Source of the DNA: Penelope pileata
Lineage: Eukaryota > Chordata > Aves > Galliformes > Cracidae
NCBI GenBank assembly: GCA_013396635.1
Contig: WBMW01005307.1
Location: 67,120-131,119 of the forward strand
Length of the DNA stretch: 64,000 bases
Reading direction: 5' to 3'
This document shows positions 1-12,484 of this stretch, piece by piece. Made by a program: the position numbers and the translations under genes. A model generated the notes under the pieces. That model was not told the origin of the DNA, ran no database searches, and saw only the letters and a program-made list of their open reading frames with translations. Numbering within the stretch: position 1 is the first letter of the stretch; each line of letters starts with the position of its first letter.

Positions 1-6
1 GTCAAC
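1..6 (-). CDS. OIH: Ovoinhibitor exon 11: first two codons of Kazal domain 5 (cut by window edge)
   Basis: A good acceptor (CTTTTTCTTCCCAG) ends at base 7 and is followed by GTTGAC, coding Val-Asp. That is how the other Kazal exons open, with Cys expected next. The phase (0) fits exon 10. Only six bases are seen, so the assignment rests on position and splice signal. Confidence 0.75.
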
Positions 7-3000
7 CTGGGAAGAAAAAGCGGTGATACGGGTCAGCTGCTGGGAGCTGGGAGAGTGCCTCATCTGCCTGCTCTGGTCCTCCAGGGTGAAGAATTTCCTG
101 CCAGAGGAAAATTAAGGCTGATTTAAAGTTTAGTCTTCCATTAGAAATTAATTAAGTAACTGTAGTTGGGTTTGGTATTGCCTGCTAACAGAGGGAACAC
201 AAAGGAACAGCAGACGAAAAAGATCATTTTCCTCAACTAGTGCATGTGCAAGCTTCAAAGCAAGCATTTAACCAAAGGAATAGGATCTAAGGAATTTGAC
301 ATTAAGTCCAGTTTGACATTAGGTCAAGCTTGACTTAACTAGGCCTGAGGTCCTATTTCAGCACTATCAAAACAGCAACAACAAACTGTTTCTCCAGCTT
401 CGCTTGCAAAAATATTCAAAATATTTAAAAACAGTTCTAATATTTGAGGATAAATAGGCAAATATCTATTGATGGCAGTGGAAGTCAGTCTACACTAGCT
501 AAGCTTCTGACGCTTCACAGTCATTTTGCATATTTTCCCCAGTGTAGTGTTTCTTATTACCCATATTTCCCACACAGTCCAAGAGCAAATTATAGCAAAG
601 ATAGCATTATAACAGTGTGTCTTTACTATAGAAAAGATATTGCATTCCCTTGGGATGCATGAAGTTATTTCAGTGTTTTAGAGCTGCTCTGCATGAGCAG
701 AATAAATGTGCCGAGATATTATCAGCACATATCGTTACTGTGCATGTTTATAAAGCTATTTCTGTATGCATACCTGGGAGCACTATTTTCTTGGCTGACC
801 ACAGTATGAAGATTTTTTAACCTGCCTGCTGCAATGGAAATCCTAGCACTGAATGAATACACAGGCTCCTAATACAGCTTCCCGTCTTCCTGTCCTACTG
901 TGCTAAAATGGGCTGCATTGTTCTTGTGCTGCCTTTGATGGCTTCCATTCAGAGATCTGCAGTACTGGGACATTTTGTTACCAAAGTCCTGGCCCATTCC
1001 CCTTCTCTGCTGCCCAAATGTACAGCCTCTGGGCAGCAGCCACTGCCACCACAAGGCACATGCACACTTCCAGCTCCTCCTGGAGACTGGGTACAGAGTG
1101 CTAGTGCCCATTTTACATCTATTTACACTTACTGGAGTGCTCTGCTCCTTGCATCTTCCATCATGGCTTTTCTTAACGTCAGTCCCGTGTTGTCTGAAAG
1201 GGAGAGGCCAGCGTTAGCTTGCTCACTGGCTGAGCCCTGTGACACCCAGCAGCCACACACTTGACCAAACACCGATGGATATGATAAAGGAGGCATCTGA
1301 CAGCTTAGCTAACCAGCCTCTCTCTGTCATTACAGAGCTTAATTCTGAGCAGTAACAGATCTCTCAGGTCTACTTGTAGCAGCCCCATCCACTTTTTCAT
1401 CTGCTCAGATGCCACAGCCTTCATAGGGTGCTCAGGCTGATAGCTGGCTCTCCCACAGCTCCCAAGGAGCACAAACAGGACTCAGAAAAGGAAACTGAGG
1501 TGACAGAGCTTCAGGAGGAAGAGGAACAGAAAGACATATAGACGTGCCGGTATCAGAAAAAAAAAATCCAAAGTACTCCAAAAGTAAGTCCTATATGCAG
1601 TACTTACGCGTTATGGGCACAGATGCCACAGTCGTTGTCATAAGTAAATCCATCTGTGCCACAGACTGGAAGCAGGATCCTTGGGCAGCGTACCAGGAGT
1701 CTGCCACCATCAACTCTTCTTGCTGGGTATTGATCACAGTCCATCTGCAAAAAGCAGGAGAGTCAGCCCTGGGAAAGCCAGGGAAGCTTTTCTCCAAGAT
1801 AAATCCTAGCATAACCTCCTGCCTTTCTCTATGTCTTTTATACCGGGATGCTGAAGCAACACCAGTGCTACACTTCAGTTCTCCCAAAACCAGCCTGAGT
1901 CAGTTCTGCATGAATCTTTGCATGCCCAGGAGGAACTACACAGCACCATATTATCTGTGAGATGCCAAATCTCCAGCACAAGCAGCTCAGCCAATCCCAA
2001 ATGCCACCCAACTTCACTTCTGACCCAAAGGAACCACAACCTGGCTGAAACCATTTGCAAGATATGCCAGAAAAGAAAAAAGAGAAAGATGTATAGTCTC
2101 TTTTTCATTCTGCACTACAGAACCAACCAAAAAAAAACAGGCAAACAACATAGTAAAGCAACTTGGACTCTGCTGGCAATGCATATAGAGATCATCCTCA
2201 AAGGAAGACCTAAGGCCCACTGACCATCTTCCACGTTGTTTGCATGTTGGACACGTTTGTGCATCCTAGATGCCAGGTCTGGGACTTCTTGGCTCAAATC
2301 AAAACTTCAGGTGTCCTCCAGATACTAGAGCACACCCTCAATCCAAAATATTGGTGTAGGTACAAATGCACAACGTAAACTCTGTGTCTAGCTCCCATCT
2401 GCCAGGGTTGTGCAAGCAAGGACGGCCCAGAGGACACCTTGGGACTGACTGGAATTTGTAGGCATCCTCAACGTGGGGGGGCTGACAAGACTTAAAGGAC
2501 ATGTGGAGAGAGCCAGGCTTCAAGCCAGCTCACTTTCAGAGTAGATTTAGCCTCAGAAAATAGTTCAATGGATAGCGGCAAGGGCAGAAATACGCCTTAT
2601 ATTGTATACTCACTTCAGGAACCTCCTGCCTGCACTTTCCATTGTGCTTCCTGCTGACGTGGGTCCCTTGCTCTCTGGAAGAGGGAGACAAAGTTGAGTA
2701 AGTAAATACTTAAACTTTTGACTACACTCGCATGCAAAATGAACCAGACATAGCCTAAAGCAGATATCTAACAAACGAGGGCTTCAGCCTCTCTACAAGG
2801 TTGTATCGATATAGCTACATTACTCTGCTTGTTAACAAGCTCATCACGTCTTCTCGTGTTATTTAAAGAAAATTCTGAACTATTCCTGCCTCTGCTCAGT
2901 CACTGCCCAGCCCACAGACTAATCCAAAGAGCTGTGTTCTGACTCTCACAGATTTCCCCTAATGATCATGAAGAAGGTATCACAGAAGGAAACGCAATAT

Positions 3001-6000
3001 AAACGAAAAAATAATCCAGTTTTTAAGAGACTTGAAGAAATAGACATGAACAGCAATGTAGAAGGAAGGTTCCCAGGACAGAAAAGTGTTGCTGGCTACT
3101 TTGGAGGTGTGGGATACGTATGGCACTTACACGTTGTGGGCGCAGATCCCGCATTCGTTATCATACGTGAAGCCATCTGTGCCGCAAACTGGCCTCAGGT
3201 TCCTTGGACAGGCTACAAACTTTCTGCCATCTTCAGTGACTTCGGATGGGTATTTACTGCAGTCAACCTGCCAGAATAAGGAGAATTAGCCCTGGTGAAG
3301 CCCTCACTGTCTGGGAAATGTCAGTGCAGTCAATGCAACACCTTTTCATTCTGTATTCCAGCCTTCACAGTTTTTGTGACGGGATACACTGAAACTAAAT
3401 TGTCTATTAGAAATAGGCTTTCTCAATATTATTCTAATTTTCTAGGAGTCAAGAAAAAAGACTTCTCTTGGAGAATCAATCCCTCAGGCAGAGGAACATG
3501 TACAAAATTTTCAGTCCCTTTCTCATCAACGAAACAGCCTTGAATTAGGTGGGAAATATTTTTCAACAGCTGGAAATCTGATTAATATTGTTTTGGTTCG
3601 TGTTGGTTTTCTCCCCACTTCTCCAGTCCTATGATTTCTTAATAATTCAGATTCCCTGCAGTTAAGCACAGAGTTCAAAGTGATAAAGGAAGAATGGTTA
3701 TCTATCAGTTGGACAACAGACTTTCTACATCCCAGAATTTTTGTGCTGAAATATATAATCTTTTCTTCCTGAGGCACTGGACTCTTGCCCCAGTATAAAT
3801 ATCCAATAAGCTATATTCTATAAATATGTATGCATTGTGCTCATATGACTCTCACCATGTCTAAGAAACCTACCAGCATGAGAATTTTAAATGCTTGTTA
3901 CAAAGGGTGGAAATGCTTGTCATATCCAGGGACAGAACTACCAATCTGCACAGCACAGCACAAGGCAAGTCTTGGGCCTCCTCCTTTGTTGCTTTCTGTG
4001 AGATGCTTTCTGTTTGGGACAAGGAGGATTCAAAAACCACTCTCACTGGTGAAGAAACCAGAGCACAGACCAGGACACTTCGCTAGTGCTTTCCTAGGGA
4101 AATCACTGGAATTCTCTCTATTAACAGCCCTAAGAGATGGATTTTGATTTTCTATTTCACTTACTGAGCCAATCTCCAGCTTGCAATCTCCATCATGCAG
4201 TTTGGAAATGTTGATGTGATGTTCTCTGAAAGAAATAGCTGTTTTGGTTAGGAAGCCTTTAGGAAGCCTTTTTCTATCTTATCCTATGTACTGGAACAAG
4301 AAAGCAAGGTCCCACCCATCATGTAGGACACTACAACTGTCTGAGTTGTTTGGATGCACCCCATGGATGGTAGCAGCCACTCAGTGAGCAGAAAATGCAC
4401 GGTATTTCCATATCACATGGTACTGAGCAACACTTTGATCTGTTCATTGCTCTGCTGTGGATTGTCCTGTGGCTCTTTTGTGATTCCCTTCAAGAGCACA
4501 GATTGAGAATGGAGAAGAAAACTGAAGTTGGCTGGAGAATTATAAGCATCCAGCTTCAAAAGAGACCTACAGAATCATCTACATTAAGACTAGTGCTTTA
4601 CAGAGCATTTTCAAGAGTCTTAGCTATTGCTAATTACCCCGAAGGATGTTCTACAGAAAAGACTCACACATTATAGGCGCAAAGCCCACATTCACTGTCA
4701 TAAGTGAAGCCGTCTGAGCCACAGATTGGTTTCAGAATCCTTGGGCAGGCTACCAGGACATTACCATCTTTTACAATGCGTTGGTACTTAGTACAATCAA
4801 TCTGTAAAAATGGCAGGAATAGAAAACAAATAAATAAATAAAGTCTTTATGGACACCATCAGAGCAACACTTTGTCTTACTGTTGTGCTTACTGTAACTT
4901 CACTTGGCCTGCACTCTCCATCATAAGCCTTCTCCACATTTGCCCCATGCTCGCTGGAAGAAAGCAGACCCGTGTCAGGGATTGTTGAGAGCAGCTGTCA
5001 CCTGAAGGCCGGCAGCATCAGCACCCTGGTGCTCACTCAAATGCTCCTCCACACAGCCCATCTTTTGGGGATGGAGCTGTGCCTCTTACCTCAAGTTCCC
5101 TGCCCTGCTGCTTCTGCTGGGTTTCCACAAAGCTCACCTGTTGTGGAAGCAGATCCCACACTCGTTGCTGTATGTGGAGCCGTCAGTGCCGCAGACCGGC
5201 TTGAGCTCCCTCGTGCAGGCTATCAAGGTTTTTCCATCTTTGCTGGCACCTCTGGCATATTGGCTGCAATCAACCTGTGAAAGCAGCACGACATCAGCCC
5301 CAAGGACAGCTCCTGCCCTAAAGGACAGCCCGTGAACCTCCTGCCACCTGCAGCTCCAGCTGGGAGAAACACCAGAGGTAGCATTTTGAATCTGCTCAGG
5401 CACTCAGGAGGAGGGAATCTTCTCTACAGAAGTTTCTGATTATGCTTTCCTGTGGGAGACTGGGGGAGGCACGACATGGAGGGAGGATAGCTGTGGGTGA
5501 GACGGTGCCTAATGAAGGCAGCTGGTAATTGGGAGCCTGCCCATACTCCACAGCCCCTCAGCTCAGAATCTGATCGTTTCCAACCATGCTGCAGTCTCTG
5601 GTGATTTACAGGAGTCTCATAACTGCGTGGGAAGAACCTGCAGACAAATCCGCCACCCAGACCCTGCTGTTTTCCTCGCTTTGATATAGGTATAGAAAGG
5701 AACACAGTACTGTGGGTCTTACTGTATAGAAAAAAAAATCAGAATCATGGTCTTTGATGCTTTCAAGCTTATCATCTTAAGACAGCTTTCCTCTCGAGGA
5801 GGTAACCCACTGCCCTTTGATTTGGAGTAATTCAATTACATCTAAAAGTTAACATAATAGGATTGTATAATTACTTCTTGCTTTCTTCATTTTATTTCAT
5901 GAACTGAAAATAGTATAAATGTGGGGTGTTGTACTTTCTCACGATTTGGCAATATCATTCAATTATGCACTGGCAAATATTATTTGAACAGCCAAGCTTT

Positions 6001-6944
6001 CATTAGATTTAATCCACTTGTTCATCAGGTAATTATATACTGTTTCTATCGCACCAGAAGCCTGGAATAGAACAGAATTAATGGAAAAAAATCAGTAACT
6101 CACCTCAATTCCAAAGGTAATATCTAAAAGAAAAGTGGAGAAAGAAGAGAAAAAATACATACTATTGATATGCAGAGATGACATACGCAAATCTTTTTAT
6201 GAAACAATTAAGTTTAGTGACAGCTGTTGATTGGTTTGTTGGGTTTAGGAAAATGCAATTTTAAATTCTGCCAGTAATGTATGTTCATAAAACGAATTAA
6301 AAGTTACTAAATAAAGTTTCATTGCTTTTTTGATGGGAGGCCACCTATATTAATGTTGTTTCAGGGAAGTGACATAGGTATTTTCAGTTCTGCACTCTGA
6401 GTTTAGACTCTTCTAAAAGACTTTGCATTGGACTTCCAAAAGCATGGACATGCACATTTAAGGTGGCTGTTGAGCACTGGTGCTGTCCATCCCAAGACAA
6501 TGCTCTCAGTTACCGGGAACAGCGCAGAAAATTTACAGAGCAATCCTAGTGGTTAAAGACAGCGTTTATATTGCTTACACGGTCACAGATGCCATTCCAA
6601 ATAGCTTTGCTTTGCCCTTGTACTCAGTACTTCCATGTGCAATCTCCTGCCCTGCACTAGCCCCGCTCCCTCGGCAATTTGTTCCTATAAACCATGACAA
6701 AAACAGCCCTCTGTATGAAGTTTGCTGAAACCTGGATCTTGCAGTCTTATTTTTTGCTACAGTCTCAGAAAGAACATTCCTTCATGGAATAAGGCTCTCT
6801 TCCACTTTACAAGACCCAAATACTCTTGCTGATAACTCAGCCTCCGGTTCAGCTAGAGCAACCTATGCAGCATAGCAGGAAACACTCACCCAAGAAGCAG
6901 CAGAGGGCCAGAGCTGCTTTCACAAAGAGCCTGGTGGACTTCAT
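1..6944 (-). CDS. OIH: Ovoinhibitor, multi-Kazal serine protease inhibitor (5' part; gene runs off the left edge)
   Basis: Secreted Kazal-type inhibitor of trypsin-like serine proteases, known from egg white and plasma of birds. Ten complete exons and the first 6 bases of an eleventh are visible: 6944-6890, 6123-6104, 5274-5138, 4953-4893, 4801-4668, 4225-4165, 3267-3131, 2674-2614, 1744-1608, 1193-1133 and 6-1. Together they give 870 coding bases (290 codons). All junctions have AG/GT ends and agree in phase. Each Kazal domain is split into a long exon (phase 0 to 2) and a 61-bp exon (phase 2 to 0), as in the ovomucoid/ovoinhibitor family. Domains 1-4 each carry six cysteines and the PVCGTDG-type core (PICGSDG in domain 2). 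The residue two after the second cysteine, the usual P1 site, is Arg in all four, which predicts trypsin-like targets. The family has seven domains, so about three are missing beyond base 1. Identity rests on close agreement with chicken ovoinhibitor as I remember it. Confidence 0.95.
1133..1193 (-). CDS. OIH: Ovoinhibitor exon 10: Kazal domain 4, second part and linker
   Basis: 61 bp reading QHGTDVKKSHDGRC and then KEQSTP. This differs from chicken by very few residues. Acceptor TTTCAG, donor GTAAGT. Confidence 0.94.
1608..1744 (-). CDS. OIH: Ovoinhibitor exon 9: Kazal domain 4, first part
   Basis: 137 bp starting MDCDQYPARR, with RCPRILLPVCGTDGFTYD. Arg is at P1. The first residue is Met where chicken has Ile. 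Acceptor TTTGCAG, donor GTAAGT. Confidence 0.95.
2614..2674 (-). CDS. OIH: Ovoinhibitor exon 8: Kazal domain 3, second part and linker
   Basis: 61 bp reading EQGTHVSRKHNGKC and then RQEVPE, close to EQRTHVSKKHDGKC in chicken. It has a strong pyrimidine tract before the acceptor. Confidence 0.94.
3131..3267 (-). CDS. OIH: Ovoinhibitor exon 7: Kazal domain 3, first part
   Basis: 137 bp starting VDCSKYPSEV, with ACPRNLRPVCGTDGFTYDN. Arg is at P1. Acceptor TGGCAG, donor GTAAGT. Confidence 0.95.
4165..4225 (-). CDS. OIH: Ovoinhibitor exon 6: Kazal domain 2, second part and linker
   Basis: 61 bp reading EHHINISKLHDGDC and then KLEIGS. NIS is an N-glycosylation sequon, also present in the chicken protein. 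Acceptor TTTCAG, donor GTAAGT. Confidence 0.94.
4668..4801 (-). CDS. OIH: Ovoinhibitor exon 5: Kazal domain 2, first part
   Basis: 134 bp, one codon shorter than the matching exons of domains 1, 3 and 4. It starts IDCTKYQR and contains ACPRILKPICGSDGFTYD, with Arg at P1. The phase argument picks the inner of two overlapping GT sites (GTGAGT) as donor. Confidence 0.94.
4893..4953 (-). CDS. OIH: Ovoinhibitor exon 4: Kazal domain 1, second part and linker
   Basis: 61 bp between CTTCCAG and GTAAGC. It reads EHGANVEKAYDGEC (with the sixth cysteine) and then a short linker, RPSEVT. The exon ends in phase 0. Confidence 0.94.
5138..5274 (-). CDS. OIH: Ovoinhibitor exon 3: Kazal domain 1, first part
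   Basis: 137 bp starting with VDCSQYARG and containing PVCGTDGSTYSNEC. The stretch around the second cysteine is ACTRELKP, placing Arg at P1. The donor GTGAGC follows a two-base partial codon. Confidence 0.95.
6104..6123 (-). CDS. OIH: Ovoinhibitor exon 2: 20-bp micro-exon closing the signal peptide
   Basis: A 20-bp exon sits between a TTTTAG acceptor and a GTGAGT donor. Joined to the last base of exon 1 it reads DITFGIE, one change from DIAFGIE in chicken ovoinhibitor. It moves the phase from 1 to 0. Confidence 0.92.
6890..6944 (-). CDS. OIH: Ovoinhibitor exon 1: signal peptide
   Basis: The ATG is at 6944-6942, followed by 18 codons beginning MKSTRLFVKAALALCC, a typical secretory signal with a basic start and a hydrophobic core. 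The exon ends in phase 1 at a GTGAGT donor. Chicken ovoinhibitor has a similar VALALCCF core. No other ATG is in frame between the TATA box and this one. Confidence 0.9.
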
Positions 6945-7017
6945 GGTCAGAGCGTCTCTGTGCCTGCAGCCCGCTCGCTCTCAGAATGGGAGAGGAAGGG
7001 CACAGGTAGGAGTGGGA

Positions 7018-7025
7018 ATATATAG
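7018..7025 (-). promoter_or_regulatory. TATA box of the ovoinhibitor gene
   Basis: On the minus strand the sequence reads GCTATATATT, about 75 bases before the start codon at 6944. A start of transcription near 6990 would leave a 5' leader of roughly 45-50 nt, which suits this gene family. The transcription start itself is inferred. Confidence 0.75.
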
Positions 7026-10000
7026 CATGTTGTCATATCAAATGGTCCCACCTTGTGATGTAACACCCATCTGTCATCATCATGGGAAGCCAAAAGGTAT
7101 TTACCCAGCTCTGGATTTCTAGCTAATGATTGACGCAGGCACATTTGCCAGGAAGGGGCCAGTGAGCGGGGAGCGTGCCAGGGCCCCTCTGCTCCCAGAT
7201 CTGCCCCAGCACGTTGCAGGCTCTCATTCGTCCGTTGTCTAACTGCAACTGCGTCTTCCTCCTCCTCTGTAGTTTTCAGCTGGGCTCCTAGCTGATAGCC
7301 AAAACTCTCATTATTTAACCTCAGAGCATGGTTTTGTGCTCCTCATCACTGCTTTTCATCTCAGTTTGAGCCCAGGCAATTGCAGTCTAGAAGGTCACCC
7401 TGTTCTCTGCAGGAGAAATCTTGCTCTTCTGCTGCTTGAAAAAACACAGCAGCGATCTGCTCTGTGTGCCAACTTTCTTCTGTATTAATGCAAGGAACAA
7501 AAATATGAAGTTTGGTCCCCAAATCCGTCCTTTTGGCTGTTCATTGGTAACTCCCATGGTACCCTCTGCTCATACACTGCCACATCCACTGTAACCTGTT
7601 CCTGACCCACCTCACCAAGCCTAAGTGACACCACCCCACAGGGCACCAGGTCAAAAGCTTTTGCTGCCTGGGTAGACTGGAGATCTACTGTACTTCCTTT
7701 ATCTAGGAAGTTAGCCAACTTTGTAAAGATTGATATCAGGCCATACATGCTTATCTTCCAGCAAATTCACTGGGTATGTTAATCATTCCTTTATACTTCA
7801 AGTCTTTAGTTTTCTCCAAACTTCTCCTGAAGGTTTGCCCAGTATTAAAGTAGCACAGCTTGGTTTGGTTCTAAATGTGTTTTTCTCCTTTATTTAAGTA
7901 GATTTTTGTCAATTCTATGGATTGCTCTCAAAAAACAGTCTTCTCAACTGGAATCATAAATTTTCTGAGTTTTAATCTTTCATATTCTGTACTCAGAAAT
8001 CAAAATCCCTATTTGCAGATCTATTTTTGGCATGATTTAAATGGAGTGAGCTCAAGGTTGAATCATCCCAGCTTTATTTTCTAAGAGAAGGACATCTCCA
8101 ACACCCTTCTCACTTGAAAAGCAAACCCACAATAACATGAATTTGGGGATTACTTAATGGAAAACTCTATTTGCTTTCACACCCAGTAGCTCTGCTAATA
8201 TTAGTAGTTTGCAGTATGCATCCACGAAGTTAAAGCCTCCCCACATACCAACATTTCCAGCTATGTTGACATCTAGTGATGTTACAGAATGTATTTCTTG
8301 TTTCCATTTCTTCCCCCTGATATTCAGCCCTGATATGTCTTGTCCCATCCCTTTTCTCAATATCACCAAGTGTCAAGGACTCCAAACCTTTGGACCAATG
8401 CAGCTCTCAACTACAAGGACCTCTATTCATCCTGATCACAATACCCATCTCTCAGTGCTTATTGCAGCCAAGACTATCATCAATTAATGCTTCCTGGCAG
8501 AGGAAAATGTATCTTGACAACTTAATTGCAAGACTCCGTAAAAGCTGTCACGGTCAAGCAGATTCCTGCCAATGTCCACAAAGATGACACCTGAATCTTA
8601 TCGGCAAGGAGATAATATTTGCAAACCAAATCTGCAGTTAAAATAGATTGACTCAGCGTGTTCTATCAAGATCACAGCAATTGTCTTCCAGCTAAGTTAT
8701 CAAATTCGAGGAATGTTTGCTACAGGAGATAGATTAAAGGGACAGAACAGCAAACACCTGTCAGTGACCTGGTGAAGGAACTGACATCTAAAAAATATGA
8801 CGGCAGCGGTAGCCATACCTGCTGCCACCTGCCTTGGCTGAGACAAATGGTGCTGGTCCTTGGGTCTCTGCTTTATGCACAAAGAAGCCCCATGCTGCAA
8901 CCCTGCAGGTGAGCTGGCTGCTCTGCAGAGCAATTAGGCAGAACTTTTTCCACCAGCCGTCTGCCTGCCTCGTTCCCTTTGCCCGTTTTCCCTTTGCCAG
9001 CAGTGTGTCTGTGCAAACACTACAGTGTCTCTTTTGGGCCCTTCAGCATCAAAGTAAACTGTGAATTTTCATGTGGATTTGTAGCTTGCAGTCAGTTGCA
9101 TTGACATCTTACTCCTTGCAGTGGCCTACTCAAGTGTAGTGCTCATACCTTCATCCTGGGAAAAGTGTTGAAAACCTCTTTGAGCTCCTCATCATACGCT
9201 GCAGTCCTGGTTGAGGACTGGCTGGCAGGAAGGCTCGTGCAGAAGGCTGGAGCAGGGGAGGTCTCAGGTCCTGGACAAGAGCTCTGTGTAGCAGGGAGAT
9301 CCTTGCAGGGCAGGAGAAATGTACCAATGGGTGCTAAATAGGAGCCCTGAAGAGATGAGAGAGAAGCCTTTTTATCAGTCCCTGGGATAAAGCCAAGAGA
9401 CCATAGAGCTGAACCTATGATAATCAGGAGAGAGAAGGCTGAGACCTTCAGGGATCCATATGCAGTGGTGGTTTGGTAGGGTTCAGCATCACAGGGGCAT
9501 ATGGACAGCCAGAAGACAGCTCTGCAGCAGACCCATAGGGTCCTCCTGCACAAGGGGTGTGAGGTTCATGCAGAGGCAGTGCCACAGCACCATGCTCTCC
9601 CCATTGCCCTGCCACCACGTACAGACTTTGCTGCTGTGGTGGCCATGGGAGGTAGCAAGCAGAGCTGCCAGGCTCCCAGATGACAGGCTGCAGGGGATTG
9701 GTAAACAACGAGGGAGCACAAGGTCTGTGAAGGGTTCTGCCAGAGTCAACAATCCTCAGTATATAACCAGAGCAGCCTTTGCATGTTCCTAAGGATTGCA
9801 TAAATACCTGACACCTTCTATGCAAAAAGGCAGGAGGCTTGAGGCCCCTGCAGGGAGTGGTTGAGCTCGAAACCCAGCAGTTTTGGGGAGAACTTGAGGA
9901 AATGCTGTGAGAAGCAGGAGAGTCGTGAGAGGCCTGGAGGCTGCCAATTCGTTGCACCAGTCCTGCAAAGCCTCAGAAAATGCTGTGAATCATATGGGGT

Positions 10001-12478
10001 CTGTGACTCTTGGCAGAAGAAACACCTCTAATAAAGTGCAATTTACAGCAAGCTGAAGACTTCCCAGAATGCTGGTACCTTTCCAGGTTCATAGAGGACT
10101 GTTGTGGTCTCTTTACAATGTTAGAGGGCAACACAAAGAGCAACCAAGAGCAGAATAAAGGAGAGGATAATATATTTGCAACACCTCTTGAGCTTTTTGC
10201 CTCCTGCTTCCCAGGAACTCCACAGAAATAACACACGGCATCACTCACATGGAGCCCTACCTGGAGCTCAGCTGCATATAGCACTGCTGGGGACAGACAT
10301 CACCCGTAAGTCACCGGATCAACCTGCAAAGGGAGGTGGAACTAAAGGAAGGAATGATGGAAAGAAGCAGCAGGCAGGCTGCTAAAGGAAGGAGTCAGCA
10401 TTGCTACCTATGGTAGGCTCACTAGCAGCAGCACAGGCGGCTTTAGCAAGTCTCTGCCGTGTGCATTCATAGCAGCTTCGTAATCTGATTAATAAACCCT
10501 TATTGCCAGCTATGATTTCTGCAGATGATAATTTCTGCTGGTAGCTGGAGAAATTCAGAAGGTGCTCAAATCCTGGCAGAAGAAGCTACTAGGGCATCCT
10601 CCTCATCAGCTCGTTGGCTTTGGAGCACAATTAACGCAGGTTTTATGGGTGATTATTTGAAAATCTAAATGCTTGAAATCACTACAAGTTATAATAGCAC
10701 TCTGAAGTGCACTGATTTTCATTTGCAAGAATTTATTTTAAGCCCTGAATAGTGTACTGCTTTTATAAAATCACGTAGATGTCCCTGCACACGATTTTAG
10801 CTGGAATCAGTGGGCAGACATCATTAGTGAACATTTTTACTGTCTGATATTCATCCTTCTCAGGCTGCATAAATAACACTCAAGGATTCACCTGTTTCAT
10901 CACCTCAAAGGCAGACAAATCTTGCATCCCTAGAAACAGCTAAATAGGACCAAGCCAGTGACTTTCACTCTGCATAACTGTGGTGGGATTTTCCATGTAG
11001 AAATAAACAGTGATAATGTATTTCTAAACCACAGTGCTTGCACACGTTCAAAATCAGCATACAAATTATTAATCGTTGCTTATATCAAAGTCTGCCCATA
11101 ATAAAGTTATAGACTGATAAATGAGATACATGCGGAAGTACTTTATGAGAGTAAAAAATCGATTTTCATTAGTTGCATTAAGAAAAAAAAGATCTCGATA
11201 ACTTAATTGAAAAAAAAATCGATATCTGTAGAGGGAGCCAAATTAATTGGCACTGAGTGAAATCCTGCCAAAATCTGACAGAAAGTCACTCCAGCCTTAT
11301 CTGCCACAGAGCATATTTACAGATGAGGTCACAGCTGAAGCGGACTCAAACACTGTGCATGTTCACTCAAGGTCTCCTGGAAATGTCCTGAAGTACAGTT
11401 TATACAAATAAGAACATATTTGCTTTAAGTAACAGCTATAAACGAAGTTACAGGAAATACAGGCAAACTACTGACAGATTTCTGTTAATCCACCATCACA
11501 TTTTCCTCCATTGCTAACCCCACCCCATCTCCAGGTGCATTGCACTACGTGACCCCCAGCAAGCCAGAGGAGCTCAAAGACCTGGTGTCAAGTTAAAATA
11601 GTGCCAGAATAGAAATGAATTAGATCTGTCTGCAGATCAGATCTCCCAATGACAGTAATTCTCCTTAAGTAGTTTAAACCATTCAACAGCCATGGAGCTT
11701 CTCTTCTCTCTCAGAGAAGAGCAGGAGCAGGCTCTGAGGTGGGCCTGAGCTCGTGCCCTCAGGGACATCAGAGGGCATCTTGGGGTCTGCTTTGTGCAGG
11801 TAGGCCAGGCCGAGGCACATGGTGATGGTCCACAGGTCACCAAGGTGGGCTGCTGAGCTTTCTGCTTGGCCAGCACTGTGTCACAGGTGCCCTTAGAGCA
11901 AAAAACACTGCTGGCCAAATTCATACAAGGATCCCAGAGACCTTCCTGGCCGTGGCCCTGCTCCAGCCGTGGTGCAGCAGGCCTCACTCCCACCCAGCGC
12001 AGTACATCAGGTGTTTGCTCCCCACTGCTCAAAGCCAAGAGGGCTGGAAGAGGACATTACTGCAACAGTTAAGCTGCCTACACACCAGGTTTTGTGCTTT
12101 AAAACAGATTTACATCTGTGGGTTTCCTAATGCAATCTGATTAAAATCTCAAAACAACCCTCTGAGGTAGGTAAGCATCTTTTAATGTCCATTTTTACAG
12201 GCAAGAGAAAAGAGCTGAAGGGAGATGAAGGGATTTACCCAAGGCCCCACAGAGAGTCAGAGAACTCAACTCCTGGTCCCTCCTCACAAAACCTGGACCA
12301 CACTCTTCCTCTTTGTGTCTGACATCTTCGCTTGGCACTGGTGGCAGCGGATGCACCTCAGGGGCCTCCGCACTTTCTTACTCCCCAAGGGACGCGTGGT
12401 GACCAGCCGGAGCGGGGACTCGCACATCCCTCCCGCGAGGCTCAGTGAAGAAAAGCGACAGGACGCTGTGGAGTTATC
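7026..12478. other. Intergenic region between the two Kazal genes
   Basis: No exon pair with a Kazal cysteine pattern was found here on either strand. Two overlapping minus frames at 9143-9957 stay open for 136 and 169 codons but show no domain and no splice context. The stretch 10441-11500 is AT-rich. A MIR-like remnant and a CpG-dense patch at the right end are listed separately. Confidence 0.5.
12135..12278 (+). repeat. MIR-type SINE remnant
   Basis: The segment follows the usual MIR order: AACAACCCTCTGAGGTAGGT, a CATTTTTACAG block, then a GATTTACCCAAGGCCCCACAG block and a worn right end. Assigned by recall of the MIR core. Confidence 0.7.
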
Positions 12479-12484
12479 TTTATT
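12479..12484 (-). terminator. Alternative poly(A) signal AATAAA
   Basis: Second minus-strand AATAAA downstream of the SPINK5-like gene, at the edge of the CpG-dense patch. It may be used instead of, or in addition to, the one at 12739. Confidence 0.3.

Noticed and set aside
9143..9957. Overlapping minus frames of 136 and 169 codons upstream of ovoinhibitor
   Set aside because: No family resemblance and no matching splice sites or cysteine pattern; treated as chance frames.
10300..10335. Acceptor-like TTTGCAG followed by GTTGAT near 10332 (minus), resembling the opening of a Kazal exon
   Set aside because: The next codons read PVTYG and then a stop; no cysteines follow, so it is not a Kazal exon.
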